DNA of 64,000 nt from Rhodothermus marinus DSM 4252 (GTDB lineage: Bacteria; Bacteroidota; Rhodothermia; Rhodothermales; Rhodothermaceae). Below, in pieces: positions 10,838-19,900 of the stretch; within the stretch, counting starts at the first letter, position 1, and each line of letters starts with the position of its first letter. Location of the stretch: positions 1,120,001 to 1,184,000 of the forward strand of contig NC_013501.1 in the NCBI RefSeq assembly GCF_000024845.1. Direction: 5' to 3'. A model generated the notes under the pieces. The model searched no databases. It had not been told where the DNA came from and worked only from the letters and a program-made list of their open reading frames with translations. A program made the translations under genes and the position numbers.

Positions 10838-10910
10838 GGTTATTCACAAACTGTTGGTGGGAAATAAAAAGCCGGTCGCTTCAACGCCGGATTATAAATA
10901 TAAGTTTTCT

Positions 10911-12059
10911 TCAGAAGTTCTCCACAGAAGAGGAAACGGACTGGCGCTGTTCCTGATAACGACGGGGGACGCGTCGCGCGGCCGCACAGCTCAGTTCGTA
11001 GGGGATGGTTTCAGCCCAGCGTGCCACTTCGGCGATGGAAGGGCCTCCTTCGCCGAAAAACACAACCGGCTCGCCTTCCTGCACGTCCGGGGCGGTTTCC
11101 GGATCGCCCAGATCGATCATGGTCATGTCCATGCAGACGGCTCCCACGATGGGAAACCGATGCCCGTGCAGCCCCACCTGACCGCGATTGGACAGCCGAC
11201 GCGGAATGCCGTCGCCGTAGCCGGCGCCGACGACGGCGATGCGGCGCCAGCCGGGGGCCGTCCAGGTGCGGCCGTAGGAGATCGTGGTACCCGGCGGCAC
11301 GGTGCGCACCTGCACGATGCAGGCCACGAAGCGCATGACCGGACGCAGTTCGTCTGCGCCGGGCAGCTCGGGACGGGGCAGATAGCCGTACAGCGCAGCG
11401 CCAATACGGGCCTGCTGGCGGCTGTCGCTCCAGTAGGAGGACGGCAGCGTAAACAACGCGCCGCTGTTGGCCACGTGCCGCACCGCGAAGGCGTCGCCGA
11501 CCTGTCGCCAGAGCTGCTCGAAGCGCTCCAGCTGCTCCTGCACGAACGGATCGCCGGGCTGCTCGGCCGTGGCCAGGTGCGTGCACAGCCCGACCAGCGT
11601 GACCCCCGGCGTCTGCTCCAGCCGGCGGATGATTTCGGGGGCCTCCTCCGGCCAGATCCCCAGCCGCCCCATGCCAGTATCGACCTTGACGTGTACCCGG
11701 AGCGGGCCATAACGCGGCGCGGCCGCGCAGACTGCTTCGGCCAACAGGGGCGACGAGACGGTTACCTCGACCTCGTGCGCCACGCAGGCTGCCAGGTCCT
11801 CGGGAAACGCTGCGCCCAACAAAAGAATCGAGCCCGTAATGCCGGCTTCTCGCAGTTCTACGGCTTCGGACAGTCGGGCGACCGCAAAGTGCCGTATGCC
11901 CGCCTCCTGCAACGTACGGGCCACCGGCACCAGACCATGTCCGTAGGCGTCGGCCTTGACCACGGCGATCGGTTCGGCCGGACCCAGCCGACGGCGCACC
12001 TGCTCCAGGTTGTGCCGGAGATGTCCCAGGTGAATTTCCACAAAGGCCGGGTGCAACAC
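10911..12059 (-). CDS. alr: alanine racemase
   Basis: 382 residues, a normal length. It interconverts L- and D-alanine with PLP in the cytoplasm and supplies D-Ala for peptidoglycan. The PLP lysine is Lys35 in AVVKADAYGHG, and the second catalytic base is Tyr262 in TISYGRTW. The D-Ala-D-Ala ligase that uses its product lies 5 kb away on the other strand. Confidence 0.95.
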   Translation of the reverse strand: MLHPAFVEIHLGHLRHNLEQVRRRLGPAEPIAVVKADAYGHGLVPVARTLQEAGIRHFAVARLSEAVELREAGITGSILLLGAAFPEDLAACVAHEVEVTVSSPLLAEAVCAAAPRYGPLRVHVKVDTGMGRLGIWPEEAPEIIRRLEQTPGVTLVGLCTHLATAEQPGDPFVQEQLERFEQLWRQVGDAFAVRHVANSGALFTLPSSYWSDSRQQARIGAALYGYLPRPELPGADELRPVMRFVACIVQVRTVPPGTTISYGRTWTAPGWRRIAVVGAGYGDGIPRRLSNRGQVGLHGHRFPIVGAVCMDMTMIDLGDPETAPDVQEGEPVVFFGEGGPSIAEVARWAETIPYELSCAAARRVPRRYQEQRQSVSSSVENF

Positions 12060-12119
12060 GGTCGGATCTCCAACTGCGGAATGCCGCGCCGCTGACGCTG
12101 CAGCCTGAGAAAAAGATCC

Positions 12120-13178
12120 TTAAAAAATGAGCTGCCACTGAACGACCAGCAGCCGCTGGACGATGCCGCGTTCGGTCGTGTAGGCGACGGTCAGGCGCTG
12201 GCGCTCGTAGCCCTCGCCCCCATAGGCGCTCGGGCTGACGCTGAAACCGACGGTCAGGATGGTTCGATCCGGCTCGGTGCGGCCCTCGTCGAGCCGTTCG
12301 ACGCGGGCGAAGGCTTCGGCGGCCCGGTGCAGCCGCACGGCGCCCAGTACGGCACCACCCAGCAGACGGTCGGCCGGAACGGGCTCGGCGCCCTCCTTCC
12401 GGAAGTACTGGACGACCAGCCCGTCCAGCTTCAGGCGAAGCGGCCGACTGCCCGGGTTGGCGCCCCGGTACAGGTGCAGGCCATAGGATACGTAGCGCCG
12501 TCCCTCGGTGTTGGGGTTGCCAGCGCCGTTGTAGCTGATGAACCCACCGACTTCCAGTCCATCCACGGCCTTCGGCGTCAGGGTGCCGCCCAGGCTGACG
12601 GCCATGCCGGTATGCCGCACGCCCCCGGTGACGTCGGTGCTGCTCGGGCTCTCGCGATAGTTGCCACGCAGCCGCTCCCAGCTCCCGTCGCCGTTGTGCA
12701 GAAAAAGAAGTAGCCGGCCCTGCTCCCGATGGTAAGCCACCTCCAGGCCGAAGTCGCGGCCGTCGCTCCCGATGGTCCGGGCGCCCCAGCGCTCGGCGAT
12801 GGCAGGCCGCTCGACGGCGTCGACGTACCGGTGCGAAGTCAATGCCAGTGCGCGCGGCTGGATGGAAGGGAGTCGGCCGACCCGGAAGGACCAGTTCGGG
12901 TGGGGCGTGTAGACGGCATAGGCGTCCGGAAACCGGGCGGTCGTCCCGGTGCCGTCCACCTGAAAGCGGAAGGTCCAGCGTTCCGACAGGCGGAGCGTGG
13001 CCCGAAGGCGCGCCCGCCGAATGCCGAAGCCCAGGCGCGTTCGGCCGGAAGGCTCGTGATGTCCATAGCTGAAGCGCGGCTGGAGCGTCCCGCCCAGCGT
13101 AATCGAAGGCGTCGAAGACGGCTGGGCCTGCGCCGCGCAGGCGAAAAGCCCAACCACAAGCACAAGGCGAAAGCGCAC
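12120..13178 (-). CDS. outer-membrane porin (OprP-like)
   Basis: 352 residues. A signal peptide (MRFRLVLVVGLFACAAQAQ) is followed by alternating beta-strand segments and the polypeptide ends in a C-terminal Phe (VVQWQLIF), as expected for a barrel recognised by the BAM complex. Segments RRARLRATLRLSERW and the FRVGR..S/IQPRALALTS region match the phosphate-selective porin O/P family pattern, in which substrate-binding basic residues line the pore. Specificity is not demonstrated. It is divergent from the peptidase at 13294, sharing a short promoter region, and lies upstream of alr on the same strand with a 60-base gap. Confidence 0.78.
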   Translation of the reverse strand: MRFRLVLVVGLFACAAQAQPSSTPSITLGGTLQPRFSYGHHEPSGRTRLGFGIRRARLRATLRLSERWTFRFQVDGTGTTARFPDAYAVYTPHPNWSFRVGRLPSIQPRALALTSHRYVDAVERPAIAERWGARTIGSDGRDFGLEVAYHREQGRLLLFLHNGDGSWERLRGNYRESPSSTDVTGGVRHTGMAVSLGGTLTPKAVDGLEVGGFISYNGAGNPNTEGRRYVSYGLHLYRGANPGSRPLRLKLDGLVVQYFRKEGAEPVPADRLLGGAVLGAVRLHRAAEAFARVERLDEGRTEPDRTILTVGFSVSPSAYGGEGYERQRLTVAYTTERGIVQRLLVVQWQLIF

Positions 13179-13293
13179 GGCTACTCAAAAAGCAGGTTGC
13201 CGCAGAACGGGCAAAATGTACGGGCACGCTCCCTTCTTTTCCAGCGCTGTCCTATCTTATCGCAGGATTCGCAAACAATCTGTCGTAAAAAAA

Positions 13294-15609
13294 ATGATGC
13301 GCCTCAAGCAAACCGGTTGGATGCTCTTGGGAGTGCTCCTGCTGGCGCCGGTCACGCTGGCCCAGCAGGCCACGCAGACCCGTCCGCAGCTCACGCTGGA
13401 GGACATTCACGCCTCGCGCACGTTCATTCCGGAGTTCTTCCAGGGCGGACGCTGGGCCGAGGAAGGACCGGTCATCCTGTACATCGAGCCGGATCCGCAG
13501 ACCGGCGCCACGCACCTGATTCGCTACAACCTGGAAACCGGCCGGCGGGAGCGGCTCATCGACGGCAACCGCCTGTACGCGCACGACGTGGGCCGACTCA
13601 TCCGTATCGAAGACTACCAGTACAGTCGGGACGGCCGCCGCGTGCTGCTCTACACCGACTCGGAGCGGGTCTGGCGCTACAACACGAAGGGTTTTTACTA
13701 TGTCTACGACCTGGAGGCCGATTCGCTGCGGCCCGTTAGCGACCGCAGCAAGGGCTACCAGATGTTCGCCAAGCTCAGTCCGGACGGTCGCCAGGCGGCC
13801 TTTGTGCGCGACCGTAACCTGTATCTGGTCGATCTCGAAAGCGGTCAGGAGGTCCCGCTGACCACCGACGGCGCGCCCGACAGCATCATCAACGGCACGT
13901 TCGACTGGGTCTATGAGGAGGAATTCGGCCTGCGCGACGGCTGGGCCTGGAGCCCCGACGGCCGCTACATCGCTTTCTTCAAGCTTGACGAGTCGAAGGT
14001 GCCGCTGTTCACCATGGTGGACCTTCGGGAGCATTACCCGAAGCCCATCTCGTTCCGCTATCCCAAGGCCGGCGAGCCCAACAGCGAGATCCAGATCGGC
14101 GTGATCGACCTGCAGACCGGCCAGGTGCGTTTCTTCGATACCGATACCTGGTACGAAGGCGGCGATCGCTACGAGTACCTGGCCCGCATGGGCTGGACAC
14201 CGCCCATCGACGGCCGCCATTACGTCTGGATGTTCCGGATGAACCGGGATCAGAACCACCTGGAGCTGCTCTACGGCGATCCGGCCACCATGTCGCTCCG
14301 CACTGTGCTCGAAGAGCACGCTTCGGCCTGGCTCGAAGTGGAGACAGGTTTCACGGACTTGGAGGCCGGCCAGATTACCTACCTGCAGGACAACCGGCAT
14401 TTCGTCTGGATCAGCGAGCGCGACGGCTATCGCCACCTGTACCTGTACCGCAACGACGGCACACTGGTGCGCCAGCTCACGCAGGGGCCCTGGGACGTGA
14501 CCGACTTTCATGGCGTGGACGAGCAGGGCGGCTGGGTGTACTTCACGGCCACGATCGACGGGCCGCGGGAGCGCCATCTCTACCGCGTGCCCCTGCATCC
14601 GGAAGCGTCCAACGGACAGGCCCCCGCGCCGCAGCGCATCACGCAGGAGCCCGGCACGCACGACGTCAGCATCTCCGGCGATTTTCGCTACTACATCGAC
14701 ACGCACACGCGCTTTCTCCAGCCGCCCGTCGTGACGCTGCACCGCATCATGGGCGAGCAGATCGCCGTGCTCGAAGGCAACGAGGCGCTCCGGGAACGGC
14801 TGGCCGCCTACGGGCTCCGTCCGCCGGAGTTTTTCACGGTGCCCGGTGCCGACGGCACGCCGCTGCAGGCCTACCTGATCAAGCCGTCCGACTTCGACTC
14901 CACGAAGCAGTACCCGCTGCTGCTGTACGTCTACGGCGGTCCCGGTTCGCAGACCGTGACCGACGACTGGGGCGGCTCCCGCATGCTCTGGCACTACTAC
15001 CTGGCCGAGGAGCTGGGCATCCTGGTGGCCAGCGTGGACAATCGGGGGACCGGTGCCCGCGGCTACGCCTTCAAAACGGCCACCTACCGGCGGCTGGGGC
15101 AGCTCGAGGCGCAGGACCAGATCGCGGCCGCGAAGGCACTGGCGCAGCGTCCCTACGTCGATCCGGATCGCATCGGCATCTGGGGCTGGAGCTACGGCGG
15201 CTACATGACGCTCATGTCCATGCTCTACGGCGACGGGCCGCAGGTCTTCCGCGTGGGCGTCTCGGTGGCGCCGGTCACCGACTGGCGGCTCTACGACACG
15301 ATCTACACCGAGCGCTACATGTCCACGCCGCAGAAAAATCCGGACGGCTATCGGCGTGGTTCGCCCATTGCGTACGCCGACCGGCTCTCGGACCGGCAGC
15401 GGCTGCTGATCATCCACGGCGATCTGGATGACAACGTTCACTTCCAGAACGCCGCGCAGATGATCGACGCGTTGCAACGGGCGGGTAAGCAGTTCGCCTT
15501 CATGATGTATCCGGGACGCAACCACGGCATCTACGGCGCCAACACCCGCCTGCACCTGTTTACGTTAATTACGAATTTTCTGAAGGAAAACCTGGTGGAG
15601 GCGCACTGA
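13294..15609 (+). CDS. dipeptidyl peptidase IV-type S9 serine peptidase
   Basis: About 771 residues, starting at the first of two adjacent ATGs (13294, 13297), which places a signal peptide (LLLAPVTLAQQ) at the N-terminus. The N-terminal beta-propeller contains the DPP-IV marker DWVYEEEFGLRDGWAWSPDG, whose glutamates bind the substrate amino terminus. The C-terminal alpha/beta hydrolase domain has Ser633 (GWSYGGYM), Asp712/713 (DLDDNVHF) and His744 (GRNHGIYG). It should release N-terminal dipeptides, typically X-Pro, in the periplasm, in peptide catabolism. A terminator follows directly. Confidence 0.93.
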   Translation: MMRLKQTGWMLLGVLLLAPVTLAQQATQTRPQLTLEDIHASRTFIPEFFQGGRWAEEGPVILYIEPDPQTGATHLIRYNLETGRRERLIDGNRLYAHDVGRLIRIEDYQYSRDGRRVLLYTDSERVWRYNTKGFYYVYDLEADSLRPVSDRSKGYQMFAKLSPDGRQAAFVRDRNLYLVDLESGQEVPLTTDGAPDSIINGTFDWVYEEEFGLRDGWAWSPDGRYIAFFKLDESKVPLFTMVDLREHYPKPISFRYPKAGEPNSEIQIGVIDLQTGQVRFFDTDTWYEGGDRYEYLARMGWTPPIDGRHYVWMFRMNRDQNHLELLYGDPATMSLRTVLEEHASAWLEVETGFTDLEAGQITYLQDNRHFVWISERDGYRHLYLYRNDGTLVRQLTQGPWDVTDFHGVDEQGGWVYFTATIDGPRERHLYRVPLHPEASNGQAPAPQRITQEPGTHDVSISGDFRYYIDTHTRFLQPPVVTLHRIMGEQIAVLEGNEALRERLAAYGLRPPEFFTVPGADGTPLQAYLIKPSDFDSTKQYPLLLYVYGGPGSQTVTDDWGGSRMLWHYYLAEELGILVASVDNRGTGARGYAFKTATYRRLGQLEAQDQIAAAKALAQRPYVDPDRIGIWGWSYGGYMTLMSMLYGDGPQVFRVGVSVAPVTDWRLYDTIYTERYMSTPQKNPDGYRRGSPIAYADRLSDRQRLLIIHGDLDDNVHFQNAAQMIDALQRAGKQFAFMMYPGRNHGIYGANTRLHLFTLITNFLKENLVEAH

Positions 15610-15617
15610 GCGGCCGG

Positions 15618-15646
15618 GCCCGTGCTATCTTTGGCACGGGCTTTTT
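15618..15646 (+). terminator. rho-independent terminator
   Basis: Stem GCCCGTGC (15618-15625) with GCACGGGC (15634-15641), eight-base loop, then TTTTT. It ends the DPP-IV gene. Confidence 0.85.
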
Positions 15647-15671
15647 GTTGCAATCAGGAAAAATCAGCGAT

Positions 15672-16976
15672 ATGGAATCGGGTGCGCGCAAAACGCCGGA
15701 TCTGCTCATTCGGGGAGGAATCCTGCTCGATCCGGAAACCGGACGGCAGCGCCGGGCCGATCTGCTGATCCGTGGCGGCCGGATTGCCGGCATCGCCGAG
15801 TCGATCGAAGCCGACGACGTGCCGGTCTACGACGCCACGGGCAAGTTCATCTCGCCCGGCTGGATGGACATGCACGTGCATCTGCGCGAGCCGGGCCAGG
15901 AGCACAAGGAAACGATCGAGACCGGTTGCCGGGCGGCTGCCTTCGGGGGCTTCACGGCCGTGGCCTGCATGCCCAACACCGAACCGCCCATTCACACGCG
16001 CGACGTGGTGGAATTCGTGATCGAGCGCGGTCGGCGTACGCCGGTCGATGTCCACCCGATCGCCTGCGTGTCGAAGAACCGGGAGGGGAAGGAGTTGACC
16101 GAGATGGCCGATCTGGTCGAGGGCGGGGCGGTGGCCTTCAGCGACGACGGCGCACCGGTGCAGCACGGCGGCCTGATGCGGCGGGCGCTCGAATACGCTT
16201 CGATGCTCGACCGGGCCATCATCAACCACATGGAGGACCTTACGCTCAACCCGCACGGCCACATGCACGAGGGCGTGGTGTCGACGCGGCTGGGCGTGCC
16301 GGGCATCCCGCCGGCGGCTGAAGAGGTCATGGTGGCGCGTGACCTGATTCTGGCCGAATACACGGGCGGGCACGTGCATGTGGCGCATATCTCGACGGCC
16401 CGGTCGGTCGAGCTGGTACGGCAGGCCAAGGCGCGGGGCGTGCGCGTGACGGCCGAGGTCTGTCCGCACCATTTCACGCTGACCGACGAGGCGGTCGAGC
16501 GCACGGGCTTTTCGACGAACACGAAAATGCATCCGCCGCTGCGCACGGCCGCCGACATCGCGGCCATCAAGGAGGGGCTGCGCGATGGCACGATCGACGC
16601 CATCTGTACGGATCACGCGCCCCACGCCAGCTTCGAAAAAGAGGTCGAGTTCATCGAGGCGCCTTTCGGCATCATCGGACTGGAGACGGCCTGGGGGCTG
16701 ATCGGCCGTGAGCTGATCGCGCCGGGCGTGCTGACCGTGGCCGAGGCGGTCTACAAGCTGACGGTAGCGCCGCGCCGCATCCTGCGGCTGCCCGTACCGC
16801 GGCTGGCCGAGGGCGAACCGGCCAACCTGACGATCTTCGACACGACCACGCGCTGGGTCTTCGAGGAGCGGCACATCCGCTCGAAGAGCCGGAACACGCC
16901 GTTCCTCGGCGAGGAACTGGTCGGACGCGCCTGGGCCATCTACAACCGGGGCTGGTTCGTGCCCCAGGAGCCCTGA
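15672..16976 (+). CDS. pyrC: dihydroorotase
   Basis: 434 residues from the ATG at 15672; an upstream TTG at 15645 sits in the terminator T run and is unlikely. The enzyme cyclises N-carbamoyl-L-aspartate to dihydroorotate in pyrimidine synthesis. Visible residues: the zinc HxH (His68, His70 in MDMHVHLREPG), a class-typical GCRAAAFGGFTAVACMPNT region and Asp314 in TDHAPH. It belongs to the type I (DHOase/amidohydrolase) group. No other pyr gene is adjacent. Confidence 0.93.
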   Translation: MESGARKTPDLLIRGGILLDPETGRQRRADLLIRGGRIAGIAESIEADDVPVYDATGKFISPGWMDMHVHLREPGQEHKETIETGCRAAAFGGFTAVACMPNTEPPIHTRDVVEFVIERGRRTPVDVHPIACVSKNREGKELTEMADLVEGGAVAFSDDGAPVQHGGLMRRALEYASMLDRAIINHMEDLTLNPHGHMHEGVVSTRLGVPGIPPAAEEVMVARDLILAEYTGGHVHVAHISTARSVELVRQAKARGVRVTAEVCPHHFTLTDEAVERTGFSTNTKMHPPLRTAADIAAIKEGLRDGTIDAICTDHAPHASFEKEVEFIEAPFGIIGLETAWGLIGRELIAPGVLTVAEAVYKLTVAPRRILRLPVPRLAEGEPANLTIFDTTTRWVFEERHIRSKSRNTPFLGEELVGRAWAIYNRGWFVPQEP

Positions 16977-16991
16977 GCCTGTCTGGTAGGG

Positions 16992-17108
16992 CGCCACGGA
17001 GTGCCAGCGAAGTGGCGTTATTTTGGAAAGCGGCACTTCGCTACGCTGCGCGCCTTACTACACGCACGAATCTATTCGTGGTAAGTCGCAGAGCGATGGC
17101 GAAGTGCC
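16992..17108. repeat. REP-like long hairpin in the pyrC-ddl gap
   Basis: The gap contains a small inverted repeat (CGCCAC 16992-16997 with GTGGCG 17012-17017) followed by a long imperfect hairpin: GGCACTTCGC at 17032-17041 pairs with GCGAAGTGCC at 17099-17108, and the inner arms also match (CTTAC, CACGAAT against ATTCGTG). The loop is at about 17071-17072. It looks like a repetitive extragenic palindrome or small non-autonomous element; no second copy is seen in this window. Confidence 0.6.
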
Positions 17109-17138
17109 GTGCCATCGAAAGGTTACCGTGGAAAGGAA

Positions 17139-18383
17139 ATGAGAGACCCTGCACAGCGCCTGCGCGTCGGCGTGGTCTTCGGCGGCGTGTCGCCGGAGCA
17201 TGAGGTGTCGGTCATCACCGGGTTGCAGGCGGCCGCCGCACTCGACCGCACCCGCTACGAGATCGTCCCGCTCTACATCGCCAAGGACGGGAGCTGGTAC
17301 ACCGGGCCGGTGCTGCTGGAGCTGGAGGCCTATCAGGACTTGGACGCACTCCGACGGGCGGCCATCCCGGTCCGGTTCGACCCGGCCGTCCACGGTCGGA
17401 TGCTGCTTGTCGAAGCGACGCCGCGCCGCTGGCCCTGGCGGCGCCCCCGGCGCTATCTGGTGGACGTGGTGCTGCTGGCACTGCACGGGGGCGAGGGCGA
17501 AAACGGCGGGGTGCAGGGCCTGTGCGAGACGCTCAACGTCCCCTACACGGGCAGCGGCGTGCTCGGCTCGGCGCTGGGCATGGACAAGGTGCTCTCGAAG
17601 CTGCTGTGCCGGGAGCAGGGCATCCCGGTGGTAGATTTCCTGTGGTTTCGCGAAGCCGACTGGGCCGGGCGCGAGGAGGAATGGCTCGACCGGCTGGAGG
17701 CCGAGCTGGGCTACCCGATGGTGGTCAAGCCGGCCCGCCTGGGTTCGTCGATTGGCATCCAGCGCGTCGAAGACCGACAGGCACTCGATGCAGCCATCGA
17801 GGAGGCCTTTCGCTACGACGAGAAAGTGGTGGTCGAGCGCGCCATCCGCAACCTGCGCGAGATCAACTGCGCCGTGCTGGGCGATCCGTCGGAAGCCCGT
17901 CCCAGCATGCTCGAAGAGCCCGTGCGCAGCGATCCGTCGAAGCTGCTGACCTTTCAGGACAAGTACATGCGGGGCGGCGGCAAGGCCGGCCGCCGTGCCG
18001 GTAAGCAGCAGGCGCCGCAGGGCATGGCCTCGCTGGATCGCATCATTCCGGCGCCACTCGACGAAGCGCAGACCCGTGCCGTTCAGGAAATGGCCGTTCG
18101 GGTCTTCCAGCTCTTCGAGTGCGCCGGCGTGGCCCGCATCGACTTTCTGCTCGACGACGACACGGGTCAGGTCTATTTCAACGAAATCAACACGATCCCC
18201 GGCTCGTTTTCCTTCTACCTGTGGGAGCCGGTGGGCGTGCCGTTCGATGCGTTGATGGACGAGCTGATCCGGCTGGCGCAGAAGCGCCACCGCGAGAAGA
18301 ACGGGCGTGTGCGTTCCTACGACGTGAACCTGCTTTCGGTGCGCAGCCTGCAGGGCCTCAAGGGAGCGAAACAGCGCTCGTAG
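17139..18383 (+). CDS. ddl: D-alanine--D-alanine ligase
   Basis: 414 residues from the ATG at 17139, which has a nearby AAAGG; an earlier GTG at 17109 overlaps the REP-like hairpin. It joins two D-Ala molecules using ATP for the peptidoglycan stem peptide. The N-terminal motif GGVSPEHEVSVITG, the ATP-grasp core and the C-terminal metal-binding ENINT-like motif (FNEINTIPGSFSFYLW) are clear. It is longer than E. coli Ddl (306) and has a Lys/Arg/Gly-rich insertion near residues 275-295 (GKAGRRAGKQQ), probably a surface loop. The 3' end overlaps psuG by 26 bases. Confidence 0.93.
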   Translation: MRDPAQRLRVGVVFGGVSPEHEVSVITGLQAAAALDRTRYEIVPLYIAKDGSWYTGPVLLELEAYQDLDALRRAAIPVRFDPAVHGRMLLVEATPRRWPWRRPRRYLVDVVLLALHGGEGENGGVQGLCETLNVPYTGSGVLGSALGMDKVLSKLLCREQGIPVVDFLWFREADWAGREEEWLDRLEAELGYPMVVKPARLGSSIGIQRVEDRQALDAAIEEAFRYDEKVVVERAIRNLREINCAVLGDPSEARPSMLEEPVRSDPSKLLTFQDKYMRGGGKAGRRAGKQQAPQGMASLDRIIPAPLDEAQTRAVQEMAVRVFQLFECAGVARIDFLLDDDTGQVYFNEINTIPGSFSFYLWEPVGVPFDALMDELIRLAQKRHREKNGRVRSYDVNLLSVRSLQGLKGAKQRS

Positions 18384-19263
18384 CCAGGACGCGGGCGATC
18401 CGGGCGGCCACGATGGCGTTCTGCTCCAGCAGGGCGATGTTGGCCTGCAACACCCGCGAGCCCAGCCGATCGCGCAGGCGGGCCAGCAGGAACGGCGTGA
18501 GCGCTTCGGCCCGCAGTTGCCGGGCTTCGGCGTCCCGGAGCGCCTGCTCCAGCGCGGGCAGCACCGACTCCGGGGGCAGCGCCACCCGGTCGGGCGGCGG
18601 GACGGTCACGAGCACGGCGCCGGGCAGCCCCAGCCGCAGCCGGGCCCGGTACAGGGCCACGACTTCTTCCGGCGTGTCGCAGCGGACATCGACCGACAGG
18701 CCGCTCGTGGCGCAGTAGAAGGCCGGCATCGTGCCGGTGCGGTAGCCCACCACCGTGACGCCGCGGGTTTCGAGCTGCTCGCGCGTGGCCTCCAGATCCA
18801 GGATGATCTTCGGGCCCGAGCAGACGACGATGGCCGGGATGCGGGCTAGCGCCTCCAGATCGGCGCTGATGTCCGCGGCGGGCCGGCCGTCCACGCGGCG
18901 ATGGACGCCGCCGATGCCGCCGGTAGCCATCACCGGGATGCCGGCGCGCCAGGCCAGGTGCAGCGTGGCGGCCACAGTCGTGGCGCCGTCCAGTTCGCGG
19001 GCCACGACGACGGGCAGGTCGCGCAGGCTGACTTTCCGGACGTCTGAAGCCGTGGCCAGACGGCGCAGTTCGTCGGGACGGAGCCCCACCCGGACCTGGC
19101 CTTTCAGGATGGCGATCGTGCAGGGGCGCGCGCCTTCGGCGCGGATGGCCGCCTCGCACCGCCGGGCGGCGTCCAGGTTATGCGGGGCCGGCAGCCCGTG
19201 CGCAATGACCGTCGATTCCAGCGCAACCGCAGCGTCCATGAACGACTTCTGTGGTGAAAACAT
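18358..19263 (-). CDS. psuG: pseudouridine-5'-phosphate glycosidase
   Basis: 301 residues, the family length. PsuG cleaves the C-C glycosidic bond of pseudouridine-5'-phosphate to uracil and ribose-5-phosphate. The family N-terminus ALESTVIAHGLPAPHN, the motif ATGGIGGVHRR, and the Schiff-base lysine in VCSGPKIILD (Lys152, matching E. coli Lys166) are visible, with Asp near 131-134 for Mn2+. No pseudouridine kinase (psuK) or transporter is adjacent. The ATG at 19263 overlaps the divergent lipoprotein ATG (sequence CATG); Met9 at 19239 is an alternative start. Confidence 0.92.
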   Translation of the reverse strand: MFSPQKSFMDAAVALESTVIAHGLPAPHNLDAARRCEAAIRAEGARPCTIAILKGQVRVGLRPDELRRLATASDVRKVSLRDLPVVVARELDGATTVAATLHLAWRAGIPVMATGGIGGVHRRVDGRPAADISADLEALARIPAIVVCSGPKIILDLEATREQLETRGVTVVGYRTGTMPAFYCATSGLSVDVRCDTPEEVVALYRARLRLGLPGAVLVTVPPPDRVALPPESVLPALEQALRDAEARQLRAEALTPFLLARLRDRLGSRVLQANIALLEQNAIVAARIARVLATSAVSLP

Positions 19264-19804
19264 GCCACGTACTGCTTACACAAGTTACATCCGGGCCGCC
19301 CGTCTGTTCAAATGGAGCCTGCTTTTGCTCTGGCTGGCCGGATGCCGGAGCGGTGCGCCGGAACCCTCGCTGCACGATGCCCGCACCCTCCGGCCCGGAA
19401 GCTTTCTCGTCGTGCTGCAGGGCACAGTAGCCGACACACTGGAGGGCCTGGCTCGCTTCCGGCGCGATACCTCCGGTACCGTCGTGGTCGATCTGATCGG
19501 CCGGCCGGATACCACCCGCGGACTTTCGCTGGAGCTTCCTCCCGAGGAGGCCGATACGCTGGAGGCCGTGCGCCGATGGGTACCGGGACCGGAGCGCGGA
19601 GCGTTCGTCGTGGGCTATCTGGCCTGGCCGCCCTATACGTTCGTCACCGAGGCCGGCGAGCTGGTGCTCGCCGAGCGTGAACGGGTCGATCGGGTAGCAG
19701 GCACGTTCCGGCTGGCGCTGGGCGCGATGGACCTTCGTACCGGTGAGCCGCTGGAGGTCGAAGCGCTCGGGGCTTTCGTGGCACTTCCCGCTTCGGAAAA
19801 GTAG
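19262..19804 (+). CDS. lipoprotein of unknown function
   Basis: 180 residues. A lipoprotein signal (RLFKWSLLLLWLAGCRSG; modified Cys at about 28) is followed by two stretches that read like beta-strand repeats, each with a pattern of short acidic turns (LDLRTGEPLEVEALGAFVAL at the end). Function unknown; no motif recognised. The ATG at 19262 shares its bases with the psuG start on the other strand. Downstream, 96 bases separate it from the zinc-ribbon gene, including an A/T-rich promoter-like stretch. Confidence 0.7.
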   Translation: MPRTAYTSYIRAARLFKWSLLLLWLAGCRSGAPEPSLHDARTLRPGSFLVVLQGTVADTLEGLARFRRDTSGTVVVDLIGRPDTTRGLSLELPPEEADTLEAVRRWVPGPERGAFVVGYLAWPPYTFVTEAGELVLAERERVDRVAGTFRLALGAMDLRTGEPLEVEALGAFVALPASEK

Positions 19805-19900
19805 CTCGCCGACTTGACTTCGGATTCTCTTCTTTTAATCTTAACACAGGTGACCCTGGGTCACCATGCGCTACCTGTTCATTTCAATCCAGAGGGGCCT

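Noticed and set aside
11011-13227. A minus-strand 738-codon reading across alr and the porin gene
   Set aside because: It is in another frame than the two genes and is Arg/Pro/Ala-rich text without motifs.
15645-15671. TTG start for dihydroorotase
   Set aside because: It sits in the terminator T run; the ATG at 15672 gives the family N-terminus.
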